Below, piece after piece: positions 42,150 through 51,427 of a stretch of 64,000 nucleotides of DNA. The stretch covers positions 47,580 to 111,579 of the forward strand of contig CAJTGD010000021.1 in NCBI GenBank assembly GCA_910575475.1, given 5' to 3'. The notes below the pieces were generated by a model. It was not told the origin of the DNA, did not search any database, and saw only the letters and a list, made by a program, of their open reading frames with translations. Every line of letters starts with the position of its first letter. Position 1 is the first letter of the stretch. The stretch comes from Lachnospiraceae bacterium. Its GTDB lineage: Bacteria; Bacillota; Clostridia; Lachnospirales; Lachnospiraceae. The translations under genes were made by a program, and so were the position numbers.

Positions 42150-42650
42150 TCAGTCTTCGTAGAGCTTCATCCCGGTCCAGGATTTCATATGATCCAGCAT
42201 CTTCCGGTCCGGTTCCATATAGATACAATTGACACCCTGTTCCAGCGGGATCATGACCGCGTAAACCTTTGCGTCCGCATTGCCGGAAGAGAAGTCCTGG
42301 GTCTTATTTGGGCGGTACGAATTCAGTCTGGGAGAACCCTTCGGCGCAATGATCTCAGCCTGACGGATATCAAAGGATGTGATATTTTTCCGCTTTTCCT
42401 TGCTGAAAATGGCGGCAACATCAATGTCGTAGTTTAAAAGCGTATACTCATATTCGACATTGAGACGCGGAAAAATAAAATAATATGCGCCCATTGCCAG
42501 AAGTACGGCAATGAAAAAAGCGAGAAAACCAATGAACAAAGTCCCTACAACTGCGACCGCAGCAATGAAGACAATGATCAGGATGCGGATCAGTATATCC
42601 AGAGGTTTGGTTTTTCTGGTTACAAGTTGTTCATAAAAAGCATCATTCAT
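42150..42650 (-). CDS. Membrane protein, DUF6106-like
   Basis: This 166-residue protein has two membrane helices (residues ~19-62) followed by a PH-like beta domain ('EYEYTLLNYDIDVAAIFSKEKRKNITSFDI', 'KVYAVMIPLEQGVNCIYMEPD'). It overlaps the 3' end of the upstream regulator by 8 bp. The family call rests on recollection of small Lachnospiraceae proteins and is tentative. Confidence 0.6.
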   Translation of the reverse strand: MNDAFYEQLVTRKTKPLDILIRILIIVFIAAVAVVGTLFIGFLAFFIAVLLAMGAYYFIFPRLNVEYEYTLLNYDIDVAAIFSKEKRKNITSFDIRQAEIIAPKGSPRLNSYRPNKTQDFSSGNADAKVYAVMIPLEQGVNCIYMEPDRKMLDHMKSWTGMKLYED

Positions 42651-43560
42651 GTTCTGAGTTCCTTTCTGTCTGTAAATAATTCATCACCAGGGATGCGATC
42701 TTAAAGGTCATGGCATCCTCAAATCTGCGGAGATCCAGTCCCGTGCGTTTTTCCACCTGATCCAAACGGTAGATCAGTGTGTTGCGGTGCATATGGAGCT
42801 GACGTGAGGTCTCCGCGATATTCAGATTATTATGAAGAAAGCGGTTGATGGTCGCCGTAGTTTCTTCATCCATGGAATCCGGTATATCGTTTCCAAACAG
42901 CTCTTTTAAAAAGCCCTCGCAGATCGGAACAGGAAGCCGGTAGATCAGCCTTCCGATCCCCAGCCGGTTATAGGGGAATACGGTCTGCTCTGAATAGAAA
43001 AGCTTTCCCACCTTCAATGCCAGACTGGTTTCCTGCCAGGCACCGGCCAGATCGGTAAGATGGCCGATCACGCCGCTGTATGCCACCCACACCTGAGTCA
43101 GGGCTTCCGCGTTCAGCGTGTCCACGATCATGTGGGCAAGCTGTGAGATATCCTGTTCGGATTCCGCGGCTTTCACCGGGCGGAGTATGGCAACGCCGCA
43201 TTCTGTCATGGGAATCAGATACGCCTTAGTCTGAGACGGAAACAGATTCTTCAGGATCTCCTTGACCGTATCATTCAGCGGACCTTTCTTCTCCAGGAGA
43301 AAAAGGATACGCGGTTCCTCCGGAGCGATATGCAGACGCAGCGCGTCCTCCATTGCTTCTACGGGAGAAACACTTCCGGTCATGAGGTTTTTCAGAAAAT
43401 GGTTTTTATTAAATTTTTCCTTGTAGGCATTGCACAGGTATCGGAGCTGCTTTAAAGCACGTTCCTCATCCTGGGCGGAGTCTGCCGAAACTTCCAGCCT
43501 GATACCGGTGATCCGCTGCAGCTCATTGACAGCGGAGTTCAGCTGTGTCGTATATTCCAT
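42643..43560 (-). CDS. PucR/CdaR-type transcriptional regulator
   Basis: This 305-residue protein ends in the PucR HTH: 'TINRFLHNNLNIAETSRQLHMHRNTLIYRLDQVEKRTGLDLRRFEDAMTFKIA'. The middle is a GGDEF-like CdaR domain ('VWVAYSGVIGHLTDLAGAWQETSLALKVGK'). Such regulators respond to metabolites such as sugar acids. ATG 43560 has GGAGGAGGACC before it. It lies downstream of the sugar-ABC ATPase gene behind a terminator. Confidence 0.85.
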   Translation of the reverse strand: MEYTTQLNSAVNELQRITGIRLEVSADSAQDEERALKQLRYLCNAYKEKFNKNHFLKNLMTGSVSPVEAMEDALRLHIAPEEPRILFLLEKKGPLNDTVKEILKNLFPSQTKAYLIPMTECGVAILRPVKAAESEQDISQLAHMIVDTLNAEALTQVWVAYSGVIGHLTDLAGAWQETSLALKVGKLFYSEQTVFPYNRLGIGRLIYRLPVPICEGFLKELFGNDIPDSMDEETTATINRFLHNNLNIAETSRQLHMHRNTLIYRLDQVEKRTGLDLRRFEDAMTFKIASLVMNYLQTERNSEHE

Positions 43561-43647
43561 GGTCCTCCTCCGTGATCTCGTCATAGGGCAGCTGTTCGGC
43601 GCGGGCAGACTTATGGCCTGCCTCCTGCCTGGAACAATTCGTAATAT

Positions 43648-43676
43648 GAAAAAGGCTGTACACTGTACAGCCTTTT
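43648..43676 (-). terminator. Terminator of the sugar ABC ATPase gene
   Basis: A near-perfect 27-bp palindrome, AAAAGGCTGTACA with TGTACAGCCTTTT, is flanked by A and T runs. On the minus strand it follows the msmK/ugpC stop by ~45 bp. Confidence 0.85.
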
Positions 43677-43721
43677 ATTTTGCCACGCCGAAGCGTAAGC
43701 TGCTATTCTTATTTTAAACTA

Positions 43722-44834
43722 CTAGTTTGTAATAGTCAACTCTGTTTCTTTGTCAAAGAGATGGATCCGATCCATTTCCAGTGCAAATACAGCCTTGTCG
43801 CCGGTTCTCAGCGGTGTACGTGAGTTAACACGTGCGGTCATCTGAGTTCCTGCTACATCGAAGTACAGATATACTTCTGCGCCGAGCAGCTCGTAAACCT
43901 TAACGGTAGACTCTACAACACTGTCAGGATTTGCAGCGATAAATTCTTCGGAATCATGTACATCCTCCGGACGGATACCAAGAACAACGGTCTTTCCATT
44001 GTAATTGCCCTTGATCAGAGCCTGCTTCTTGCTCTCCGGTACCTTCAATACATAATCGCCAACCTTCAGAGAAACATCATTGCCGGAAATATTCACAACT
44101 GCATCCAGGAAGTTCATCTGCGGTGATCCGATGAAGCCTGCTACGAACAGGTTGCAAGGTGTATTGTAAAGGTTCTGAGGAGTATCTACCTGCTGTACGA
44201 TACCGTCCTTCATAACAACGATCCTGGTACCAAGGGTCATGGCCTCTGTCTGGTCATGTGTTACGTAGATGATGGTTGCGCCCAGGCTCTCATGGATCTT
44301 GGAGATCTCGATACGCATCTGAACTCTCAGCTTCGCATCCAGGTTGGAAAGAGGCTCATCCATCAGGAATACCTTAGGATTACGTACAATGGCACGTCCC
44401 ATGGCAACACGCTGTCTCTGACCACCGGAAAGAGCCTTCGGCTTACGGTCAAGTAGCTTATCCAGGTCAAGGATCCTTGCAGCTTCACGAACCTTCTTGT
44501 CAATCTCATCCTTCGGTACTTTACGAAGCTTCAGACCGAAAGCCATGTTGTCATATACTGTCATATGCGGATACAGAGCGTAGTTCTGGAATACCATTGC
44601 GATATCACGGTCCTTCGGCTCAACATCGTTCATAACCTTGCCGTCGATCGTAAGAGTACCGCCGGAGATATCTTCCAGACCTGCTACCATACGAAGTGTG
44701 GTAGACTTTCCACATCCTGAAGGTCCTACGAAGATGATAAATTCCTTATCTTCGATCTCAAGATTAAAATCCTGTACTGCATGAAATCCGTTCGGATAAA
44801 TTTTCTGAATCCCCTTTAATGATAAACTTGCCAT
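43722..44834 (-). CDS. Sugar ABC transporter ATP-binding protein (MsmK/UgpC type)
   Basis: This 370-residue protein has Walker A 'GPSGCGKST', signature 'LSGGQRQRVAMGRAI', Walker B 'VFLMDEPLSNLDAKLR', H-loop 'YVTHDQTEAMTLG' and the C-terminal MalK-type regulatory domain ('VVLGIRPEDVHDSEEF'). Such stand-alone ATPases energise several carbohydrate permeases encoded elsewhere. No permease genes are adjacent, consistent with a shared MsmK role. Confidence 0.93.
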   Translation of the reverse strand: MASLSLKGIQKIYPNGFHAVQDFNLEIEDKEFIIFVGPSGCGKSTTLRMVAGLEDISGGTLTIDGKVMNDVEPKDRDIAMVFQNYALYPHMTVYDNMAFGLKLRKVPKDEIDKKVREAARILDLDKLLDRKPKALSGGQRQRVAMGRAIVRNPKVFLMDEPLSNLDAKLRVQMRIEISKIHESLGATIIYVTHDQTEAMTLGTRIVVMKDGIVQQVDTPQNLYNTPCNLFVAGFIGSPQMNFLDAVVNISGNDVSLKVGDYVLKVPESKKQALIKGNYNGKTVVLGIRPEDVHDSEEFIAANPDSVVESTVKVYELLGAEVYLYFDVAGTQMTARVNSRTPLRTGDKAVFALEMDRIHLFDKETELTITN

Positions 44835-44881
44835 TTTAAATAGCCTCCTTAAGAAAATGTTTTTCGTTTGTTACTGGACTT

Positions 44882-44910
44882 AGTATATCGGAGATTGGGA
44901 AAACAGGCAA
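44882..44910 (-). promoter_or_regulatory. Promoter of the msmK/ugpC gene
   Basis: On the minus strand TTGCCT (44910-44905), 17-bp spacer, TATACT (44887-44882). It lies about 48 bp upstream of the start codon. Confidence 0.65.
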
Positions 44911-45005
44911 TATAACAAGTAACTAAAAAAAAGAAAAAGATATGTACATTTCAACCAGAGCAGGCAAAAATCATGGGGCAGATTGTTTTATTTGAAAAAC
45001 ATAAA

Positions 45006-45034
45006 TTGACGCGGCGCAGATTTTTCGTTACAAT
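45006..45034 (+). promoter_or_regulatory. Promoter of the cyclophilin gene
   Basis: TTGACG (45006-45011), 17-bp spacer, TACAAT (45029-45034), about 60 bp before the start. Confidence 0.7.
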
Positions 45035-45093
45035 AGGTACGGACTATTCAGCAAAAATTACAGAAAATATAAAAAGGAAAAGAGGACAAAACT

Positions 45094-45618
45094 ATGGCGA
45101 ATCCAGTTGTTACATTTGAGATGGAAAACGGCGATATCATGAAAGCAGAGCTGTATCCGGAGATTGCGGCCAACACAGTCCGGAATTTTATTTCCCTTAT
45201 AAAGAAAGGGTATTATGACGGATTGATCTTTCACCGCGTGATCAGTGGCTTTATGATTCAGGGCGGATGTCCGGATGGAACCGGTATGGGCGGTCCCGGC
45301 TACAGCATCCGGGGAGAGTTTTCACAGAACGGATTTGAGAATCTTCTGGAGCATGACGCGGGAGTGCTGTCCATGGCACGCGCCATGCATCCGGATTCCG
45401 CAGGCTCCCAGTTTTTTATCATGCATAAGAAGTCTCCCCATCTGGACGGGGCATATGCGGCTTTTGGAAAAGTGACGGAGGGAATGGACGTGGTCGATCG
45501 GATCGCGGAGACCGCGACGGATTATCAGGATCGGCCTCTGGAAGCGCAGGTAATGAAAAAAGTGACTGTAGAGACCTTCGGTGAAGTGTATCCGGAGCCG
45601 GAGACACTGGCAGAATAA
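45094..45618 (+). CDS. Cyclophilin-type peptidyl-prolyl cis-trans isomerase
   Basis: This 174-residue cytosolic cyclophilin has 'FHRVISGFMIQGGCPDGTGMGGPGY', 'LSMARAMHPDSAGSQFFIMH' and 'YAAFGKVTEGMDVVDRI'. It accelerates proline isomerisation during folding. No signal peptide is seen. Ribosome site AAAAGGAAAAGAGG. Confidence 0.94.
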   Translation: MANPVVTFEMENGDIMKAELYPEIAANTVRNFISLIKKGYYDGLIFHRVISGFMIQGGCPDGTGMGGPGYSIRGEFSQNGFENLLEHDAGVLSMARAMHPDSAGSQFFIMHKKSPHLDGAYAAFGKVTEGMDVVDRIAETATDYQDRPLEAQVMKKVTVETFGEVYPEPETLAE

Positions 45619-45739
45619 GGGGACCGGCCAAAAGGCAGCAGAGTGCGTTACTGTAATGGCCGGATGCCGTGCAGCAAGTGTACGGCGCTGTGTGAACAGC
45701 AGCGAGTAATTTTTTTACAGAAATTTAAAAATGTAAGCA

Positions 45740-45768
45740 TTGCATTTAGAAATTGCCTGCTATATACT
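45740..45768 (+). promoter_or_regulatory. Promoter of the nucleotidyltransferase gene
   Basis: TTGCAT (45740-45745), 17-bp spacer, TATACT (45763-45768). It lies inside an upstream extension of the reading frame and supports the start at 45790. Confidence 0.65.
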
Positions 45769-45789
45769 AGAATGACAGAAGGACAGAAT

Positions 45790-46566
45790 ATGAAATGCGA
45801 GGGAATGAAAGTGGATGCGATTATTCGGGCAAAATTAAAAGAAATAGAACAGCGGGAGCAGGTCAGGATCATCTGGGCCGTAGAGGCCGGAAGCAGAGCC
45901 TGGGGATTTTCTTCCCCGAACAGTGATTATGATGTGCGTTTCATATATGTAAGAGATCCGAAGGAATATCTCCGGCTGGAGGAGATCCGGGATTCGATCG
46001 ATGCGCAGCAGGACGACCTCCTGGATATGGAAGGGTGGGATCTGCGCAGGGTCCTGCGTCTCGTATACCGGTCCACGCCGGAGGTGCATGAGTGGTTTGC
46101 GTCGCCGACGATTTACCGGTCTACTCCGGAGGGGCTTGAGCTTCAGAAGATCCTGCCGGAATATTTCTCTGTGAAGAAGTGTGCCCGCAATTATCTTCAT
46201 ACGGCATCTCTGGACTTTCGGACGTATTTCCGGGATGACGAAGTCTGGCAGATCAAGTATTTTTACCTGCTCAGGCAGATGCTTCTGGCGAAGTGGCTGC
46301 TGGAAGAGGGCAGTATGCCGCCCATGCTGTTTGAAGAACTGGTGAAGCAGAAGCTGGATGAGCAGTGGAAGGATTACATATTAGAGCTTCTTCAGGAGAA
46401 GAGGGCTACGTCAGAGCTGGGCAAGGCACAGAGAAATAAAAAACTGATCGACTATATCGAACAGAGCATCAGCAGGATGGATGAGGATGTTTCAGCGCTG
46501 AAGGACGAAGGAAAGAAGTCGTGGGAAATGCTGAATCAGTATTTCTACAGCGTACTGAAAAAATGA
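45790..46566 (+). CDS. Predicted nucleotidyltransferase (DUF/YcgL-like)
   Basis: This 258-residue protein has 'WAVEAGSRAWGFSSPNSDYDVRFIYV', the GS..(W)G...SD.D.R nucleotidyltransferase motif with two Asp ligands. The rest is helical. Family members are poorly characterised and may add nucleotides to RNA or protein. ATG 45790 has AAGGA 7 nt upstream. Confidence 0.82.
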   Translation: MKCEGMKVDAIIRAKLKEIEQREQVRIIWAVEAGSRAWGFSSPNSDYDVRFIYVRDPKEYLRLEEIRDSIDAQQDDLLDMEGWDLRRVLRLVYRSTPEVHEWFASPTIYRSTPEGLELQKILPEYFSVKKCARNYLHTASLDFRTYFRDDEVWQIKYFYLLRQMLLAKWLLEEGSMPPMLFEELVKQKLDEQWKDYILELLQEKRATSELGKAQRNKKLIDYIEQSISRMDEDVSALKDEGKKSWEMLNQYFYSVLKK

Positions 46567-46590
46567 GATCTATCATAGGGAAGAGATATG

Positions 46591-46630
46591 AAAAAGCATC
46601 TCCCGCGAATGACGCGGGGATGCTTTTTTT
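46591..46630 (+). terminator. Strong intrinsic terminator
   Basis: AAAAAGCATC + CCCGCG pair with CGCGGG + GATGCTTTTTTT around a short loop, one of the strongest terminators in the window. A dispersed-type hairpin (GAAAAGCTGCC..GCAG..TTTTC) follows at about 46690-46725. Confidence 0.92.
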
Positions 46631-46737
46631 GATCAAATTCATGCTTCTGTATGTAGAAAACCGTCGATGACAGCTTTTTTATATAGTTATAGTATGAAGA
46701 AAAGCTGCCAGGAGCAGATTTTCCACAGGGTTTCCTG

Positions 46738-47262
46738 TCATGAGGTCTGCGCCTCCTGTGCGGAAACCAGATAGTCGGCATAGCGTGCCGCTACATAAAG
46801 GTAATCGGACAAACGGTTCAGATACTGCATTGCCTTCGGATCTGCTCCGTAATTCACGGCTGTCTTCCGGAATCGCCGTTCGGCCCGTCTTGCGACTGCA
46901 CGTGCCATATCCAGGCGTGCGGACTGTTCACAGCCGCCGTACAGGACAGAGTCCTTGATTCTTGGAAATAAGCTCTCCATATGATCAATGCCTTCTTCCA
47001 GAATCAGAGTTTCTTCCTTACTGAAACGATGGTCGGGATTGCGAGGATCGGCAATCCCTGACATCATCTGCATCAGCTCCTGCTGTCTTCTGGCAAGTTC
47101 GTCATAAAGCGGATGATCGGCAATGACCTTTGCCAGCCCAATGGAACTGTTCAGCTCATCAATGGTGCCCAGAAGTTCGATCCTGTCATCGGACTTGGAC
47201 ACGCTGATGCCGTCCATCAGCGAAGTCTTCCCGCTGTCCCCCTTCTTGGTATAGATGCTCAT
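46738..47262 (-). CDS. PduO-type cob(I)alamin adenosyltransferase
   Basis: This 174-residue protein begins 'SIYTKKGDSGKTSLMDG' (ATP-binding) and has 'ARLDMARAVARRAERRF' and 'YLNRLSDYLYVAARYAD', the PduO family pattern. It transfers adenosyl from ATP to cob(I)alamin to make coenzyme B12. ATG 47262 is preferred because AAGGGG lies 8 nt upstream; ATG 47268 is too close. Confidence 0.92.
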   Translation of the reverse strand: MSIYTKKGDSGKTSLMDGISVSKSDDRIELLGTIDELNSSIGLAKVIADHPLYDELARRQQELMQMMSGIADPRNPDHRFSKEETLILEEGIDHMESLFPRIKDSVLYGGCEQSARLDMARAVARRAERRFRKTAVNYGADPKAMQYLNRLSDYLYVAARYADYLVSAQEAQTS

Positions 47263-47775
47263 AGCCATATCCCCTTATGGTACTTTATAATGATTGCAAG
47301 CCGCATCATGGTGCAGCCTGTTTTATGTTTTGTATTGTATACCCAAAGGGTATCCCGTTCTGGCCATTCGGCCGTTATACATGGTATACCGCCGTATCCA
47401 ACATGACCTGTCAGCCGGACTGCTGGTGACGGTCATAAAGTTTTCATAATTCATCGTCCCCCTTTTGTCATAATATAGTGTCTAAAAATTTGTACATATG
47501 CAGCCGCTCCGGCACAAGCTAAAACGACTGCTTATGTGTATATTATATATCAAAGATCGTAAGATGGCAATGCGGATTGTCAAAAATAAACAAATTTTTA
47601 ATGGAAATTTTATAAAATGTGAGGAATATATAATGGAATTGAATTGCCTTAATGATGGGGCGGAGCAGATTCACTTTTTCTTTAATTTTCTTAAGAAATT
47701 CTTTTGTTTGTTCTAACAGTCCGCTTTAGATATGTCCGGTAGAATAAGGATGATCAAAGAAAGGGGGCTGGCATT
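47263..47775. other. 513-bp intergenic region with dispersed repeat
   Basis: Besides the dispersed repeat copy B, the segment 47460-47760 is AT-rich and should hold the dedA promoter. A 72-codon frame at 47498-47716 has no ribosome site, odd composition and a poly-Phe tail, so I do not call it a gene. Confidence 0.5.
47338..47390 (-). repeat. Dispersed ~52-bp repeat, copy B
   Basis: The reverse complement matches copy A (38721-38772): GGTATACC, AACGGCCGAATGGCCA, AACGGGAT and TTGGGTATA blocks are shared with short differences between them. Confidence 0.7.
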
Positions 47776-48285
47776 ATGACGATCCAGACATTGACACAAT
47801 TTTTTCTGCAGTACGGCGCGTTTTTTATATTCGTGATCGTGTTCCTGGAATACCTGAACCTTCCGGGCTTTCCGGCAGGGGTGATCATGCCGCTGGCGGG
47901 AATCTGGGCGGCAAGGGGAGAGATCAGCTTTCCGCTTGTCCTGCTCATCTCCGTAGGCGCGGGGCTGGCCGGGAGCTGGGTGCTGTATTTTCTGGGGCGG
48001 CTGGGCGGACAGAAGCTGCTGGGATTCTATTTCAAAAAATTTCCAAAGCAGCGGCCCCTGATCGAGGACAAGATAAAAATGCTGCGGGAAAAGGGCGGCG
48101 CGGGTGTGTTTGTAAGCAAGCTGCTTCCCATGGTCCGTACACTGATCTCGATTCCGGCAGGAGTGGTGCGGATGGATTTCCGCGTGTACACGGTAAGCTC
48201 GGCTATGGGGGTATTCCTCTGGAACCTGGTATTTATCGGGGCAGGGTATTTCTTTGGGGAGGCGGCGATCAATGTACTGTCGTGA
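47776..48285 (+). CDS. DedA-family membrane protein
   Basis: This 169-residue VTT-domain protein has 'LEYLNLPGFPAGVIMPLAGIWA' and 'FVSKLLPMVRTLISIPAGVVRMDFRVYTVSSAMGVFLWNLVFIGAGYFFG', the DedA signature with its Gly/Pro-rich re-entrant loops and conserved Arg. DedA proteins flip lipid carriers such as undecaprenyl phosphate or phosphatidylethanolamine. RBS GAAAGGGGG. Confidence 0.9.
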   Translation: MTIQTLTQFFLQYGAFFIFVIVFLEYLNLPGFPAGVIMPLAGIWAARGEISFPLVLLISVGAGLAGSWVLYFLGRLGGQKLLGFYFKKFPKQRPLIEDKIKMLREKGGAGVFVSKLLPMVRTLISIPAGVVRMDFRVYTVSSAMGVFLWNLVFIGAGYFFGEAAINVLS

Positions 48286-48300
48286 CAATGATTGAACGAT

Positions 48301-48329
48301 TTGACAATCCGGCAGTTTATTCGTATCAT
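48301..48329 (+). promoter_or_regulatory. Promoter of the two-component operon
   Basis: TTGACA (48301-48306), 17-bp spacer, TATCAT (48324-48329). A hairpin with CCGGCAG/CTGCCGG arms overlaps and follows it (48309-48375). Confidence 0.65.
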
Positions 48330-48451
48330 ACTGGTATCGGCAGATGCGTGAATTTGATAAACAGTTCTGCCGGCTTATATAAAATTTTAGAATATTATTG
48401 ACGGAACTGTTCAGTGAAAAAATACAGATGACAGCAGAGAGGACGGGCGAG

Positions 48452-49150
48452 ATGGAGATTAATCATGTGTTGGTAGTAGAGGATGACAAGGAGATTCGGG
48501 AAGGGGTGCAGATCTATCTGCAGAGTCAGGGATACCAGGTTTTTCAGGCGGCGGACGGCGTGGAAGGGCTGGAGGTCCTGGAAAAAGAAGAGATCCATCT
48601 GGCGATCGTAGACATTATGATGCCCCGGATGGACGGAATCCGTATGACGATGAAGCTGCGGGAAAAGTACGATTTTCCGGTGATCATGCTTTCGGCGAAA
48701 TCAGAAGAAGTGGATAAGGTCATGGGGCTCAATATCGGGGCGGACGACTATGTAACGAAACCATTTACCCCGATGGAGCTGATGGCAAGGGTGAACTCCC
48801 AGCTCCGCCGTTACCGGAAATTTCTGGAAAAGCTGGAACCCAAGGAAAATGTACATGTGATCGGCGGGCTGGAGATCAATGAGGATACGGTGGAGGTATC
48901 CATGGACGGAAATCCGGTGAAGCTGACGCCGATCGAATATAAGATCCTTCTGCTCCTGACAAAGAATCCGGGGCATGTATTTTCCGCGGAAGAGATCTAT
49001 GAGCGGGTATGGCAGGAAAAGGCCATCAATACAGATACGATCATGGTGCATGTCCGCAATATCCGTGAAAAAATCGAAGTAGACCCGAAAAATCCAAAAT
49101 ATTTGAAGGTGGTGTGGGGCGTTGGCTATAAAATTGAAAAACAGTCCTAG
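48452..49150 (+). CDS. OmpR/PhoB-type response regulator
   Basis: This 232-residue protein has a receiver domain with 'LVVEDDKEI', phospho-acceptor Asp in 'LAIVDIMMPRMDG' and 'GADDYVTKPF', and a winged-helix output domain ('LTPIEYKILLLLTKNPGHVFSAEEIYERVW...TIMVHVRNIREKIE'). ATG 48452 chosen; longer in-frame starts at 48398 and 48428 lack good sites. The kinase gene starts inside its last codons. Confidence 0.93.
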   Translation: MEINHVLVVEDDKEIREGVQIYLQSQGYQVFQAADGVEGLEVLEKEEIHLAIVDIMMPRMDGIRMTMKLREKYDFPVIMLSAKSEEVDKVMGLNIGADDYVTKPFTPMELMARVNSQLRRYRKFLEKLEPKENVHVIGGLEINEDTVEVSMDGNPVKLTPIEYKILLLLTKNPGHVFSAEEIYERVWQEKAINTDTIMVHVRNIREKIEVDPKNPKYLKVVWGVGYKIEKQS

Positions 49151-51374
49151 ATTTGGGATTCTGTTGGCAGGAATCGTACTTTTGTTTTCTTCATTTGCCA
49201 TGATATCCTCCTATCCGGTGCTTGCGGATCTGATGGAACCGGAGCTGAAAGGCGACTTTGCGGCAGGCATCATGGAAGATTCTATGGATGAACTGCTGCG
49301 CGGCGGGTATTATCTGTATAATGAAGTGCATGAGAATCTGGAGCTGAATGAAGTGATGCAGCGTTTCGGGAGCGACAACTTTTTCCTGATGCGCAAATAT
49401 ATGGATTATGAAGTATTTTCCAGGGATTCGGAGGACGCGGACGGGGAAAAAGGCCTGCTGGGCAGAAGCAGCATTGCTGACACGAAAAAGCTCCTGGAGC
49501 AGAATACGGATTATGGGCTTCGGATCGTGCTGGAGTATGATCGGAACGAAAACCTCAATACCGTGGAAGTGGATGGAACCTGCGCAAACGAGGATGAGCG
49601 GTACCGTCTGGAGCAGGGAGTATTTAACTGCCTGGATGAGCCCTATGATTATGTGGAAGGGGAGCGGATACAGTATTTTCTGACGGATCCCTCTTCGGTA
49701 AAGATCATTTATGCGTTTACGGAACAGAATCTGCAGAGATTTCTGCAGAATAATTATTTTTCCGGCGGCGTATACAATGCCAATGTGGAGATCCTGTCCA
49801 ATATGAAGCCCTATCTGGTCTTTGAATGGGGCTTATGCTTTCTGGTCATGGCGGCCGCGCTTCTGATTCCCTGCAATAAGAACTGGGATTTGGGAGACTT
49901 TCCGGTTTTTAAAATGCCGTTTGAGGTGGTATTGCTTGCGGGCGCATTTGCCGTTTCCATGGAACAGTCCTTTGCTTCCGTTGTGTGGAATACACTGAAC
50001 CATCGCCTGGCAGGTTTTATAGGAGATATGGGGATTCCGGATCCATTGAATTACGGCGTGGAAAAGCTTTTGAATCTGCTGATGTGGTTCTGTATCTTTG
50101 GAGTGGCTTATTGGGGAACGACCTGTCTGCGGGCGATATTTACGATGAAGGGAAGGTACTGGAAGGAGCGTACCCTGACCGCACGGATCCTTTATTGGGC
50201 GGAGGGACGCAAGGATGAGCTTGGCGAGCAGGTGCGGCAGGGAGCAGGAGAGGCTACGGGGCTGTTCAGGAGAATGTGGAAGGGAATCCGCGGCCTCCAG
50301 AAACGGATTTACGACGGGTTTCTGCATGTGGATATTACGGAGCAGGCGAATCATGTGATCTTTAAGATTGTCCTTGTGAATTTCATTGTCCTGACATTGA
50401 TCAGCTGTTTCTGGTTTTACGGGATTTTTGCGCTTCTGGTGTATTCCGGGATTCTGTTTTTGTTCCTGCGCCGATATTTTTTCGATATCCAGTGGAAATA
50501 CCGGCTTCTGCTGGCATCCATGAACCTGCTGGCGGAGGGAAACCTGGATGCGCCGATCGAAGGGGACCTGGGGGTATTCAATCCGATGAAGACGGAGATC
50601 CAGAAGATCCAGAAAGGATTTAAAAAAGCAGTGGATGAAGAGGTGAAGAGCGAACGGATGAAGACCGAGCTGATCACCAACGTTTCCCATGACCTGAAAA
50701 CACCGCTGACTGCGATCATTACTTATGTGGATCTGCTGAAAAAGGAGGAGGATCCGCAGAAGAGGAAGGAATATCTGGCGGTGCTGGAGAAGAAATCCCT
50801 TCGGCTGAAAGGGCTGATCGAGGATCTGTTTGAGATCAGCAAGGCCACCAGCCGGAATGTGATAATGAATTTTATGAAGGCGGATGTGATAGAGCTATTA
50901 AAGCAGGTGGGCCTGGAAAATGACAGCAGGATCCGGGAGGCGCATCTGGATATCCGGTGGAGCCTGCCAGGGGAAAAGGTCGTGATGCTGCTGGACAGCC
51001 AGAAGGCATACCGTATTTTTGAAAATCTGATCGTGAATATCACAAAGTATGCAATGCCCCATACGAGGGTTTATATTGAGGTGAAGGATGAGGGGAACGA
51101 GGTTTTGATCTCCATGAAAAATGTGTCCGCGGCGGAACTGGATTTTGACGCGAATGAGATCACGGACCGTTTTGTCCGCGGGGACGCGTCCAGAAATACG
51201 GAAGGCTCCGGACTGGGGCTGGCGATCGCGAAGAGCTTTACGGAGCTGCATTATGGAACGCTGGAGGTGACAACGGAGGCGGATCTGTTTAAGGTCAATA
51301 TCCGGCTTCCGAAGCGGACAGAGGAGTTTTCAACACGGAATCAACAGAAAAATGATGGGAAATCAACAAAATAG
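49122..51374 (+). CDS. Membrane sensor histidine kinase
   Basis: This 750-residue kinase has an N-terminal helix ('FGILLAGIVLLFSSFAMI'), an extracytoplasmic sensor (~residues 35-225), several further membrane helices (to ~450), a HAMP-like segment, HisKA 'TNVSHDLKTPLTAIITYVDLLKKEE' with the phosphorylated His, and the ATPase domain ('SGLGLAIAKSF'). Its TTG start overlaps the regulator gene by 29 bp after GGTGGTGTGGGG. In Clostridia such kinases respond to cell-envelope stress; the ligand is unknown. Confidence 0.9.
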   Translation: MAIKLKNSPRFGILLAGIVLLFSSFAMISSYPVLADLMEPELKGDFAAGIMEDSMDELLRGGYYLYNEVHENLELNEVMQRFGSDNFFLMRKYMDYEVFSRDSEDADGEKGLLGRSSIADTKKLLEQNTDYGLRIVLEYDRNENLNTVEVDGTCANEDERYRLEQGVFNCLDEPYDYVEGERIQYFLTDPSSVKIIYAFTEQNLQRFLQNNYFSGGVYNANVEILSNMKPYLVFEWGLCFLVMAAALLIPCNKNWDLGDFPVFKMPFEVVLLAGAFAVSMEQSFASVVWNTLNHRLAGFIGDMGIPDPLNYGVEKLLNLLMWFCIFGVAYWGTTCLRAIFTMKGRYWKERTLTARILYWAEGRKDELGEQVRQGAGEATGLFRRMWKGIRGLQKRIYDGFLHVDITEQANHVIFKIVLVNFIVLTLISCFWFYGIFALLVYSGILFLFLRRYFFDIQWKYRLLLASMNLLAEGNLDAPIEGDLGVFNPMKTEIQKIQKGFKKAVDEEVKSERMKTELITNVSHDLKTPLTAIITYVDLLKKEEDPQKRKEYLAVLEKKSLRLKGLIEDLFEISKATSRNVIMNFMKADVIELLKQVGLENDSRIREAHLDIRWSLPGEKVVMLLDSQKAYRIFENLIVNITKYAMPHTRVYIEVKDEGNEVLISMKNVSAAELDFDANEITDRFVRGDASRNTEGSGLGLAIAKSFTELHYGTLEVTTEADLFKVNIRLPKRTEEFSTRNQQKNDGKSTK

Positions 51375-51398
51375 ACTGACTTATCCCCCGCCTTTTTC

Positions 51399-51427
51399 TT
51401 GACTTTCCCGGCAATTGCGAGCACAAT
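51399..51427 (+). promoter_or_regulatory. Promoter of the AIM24 gene
   Basis: TTGACT (51399-51404), 17-bp spacer, CACAAT (51422-51427), about 110 bp before the start. Confidence 0.5.

Noticed and set aside
47498..47716. 72-codon frame between PduO and DedA genes
   Set aside because: It has no ribosome site, a poly-Phe end and no resemblance to proteins; likely AT-rich promoter DNA.
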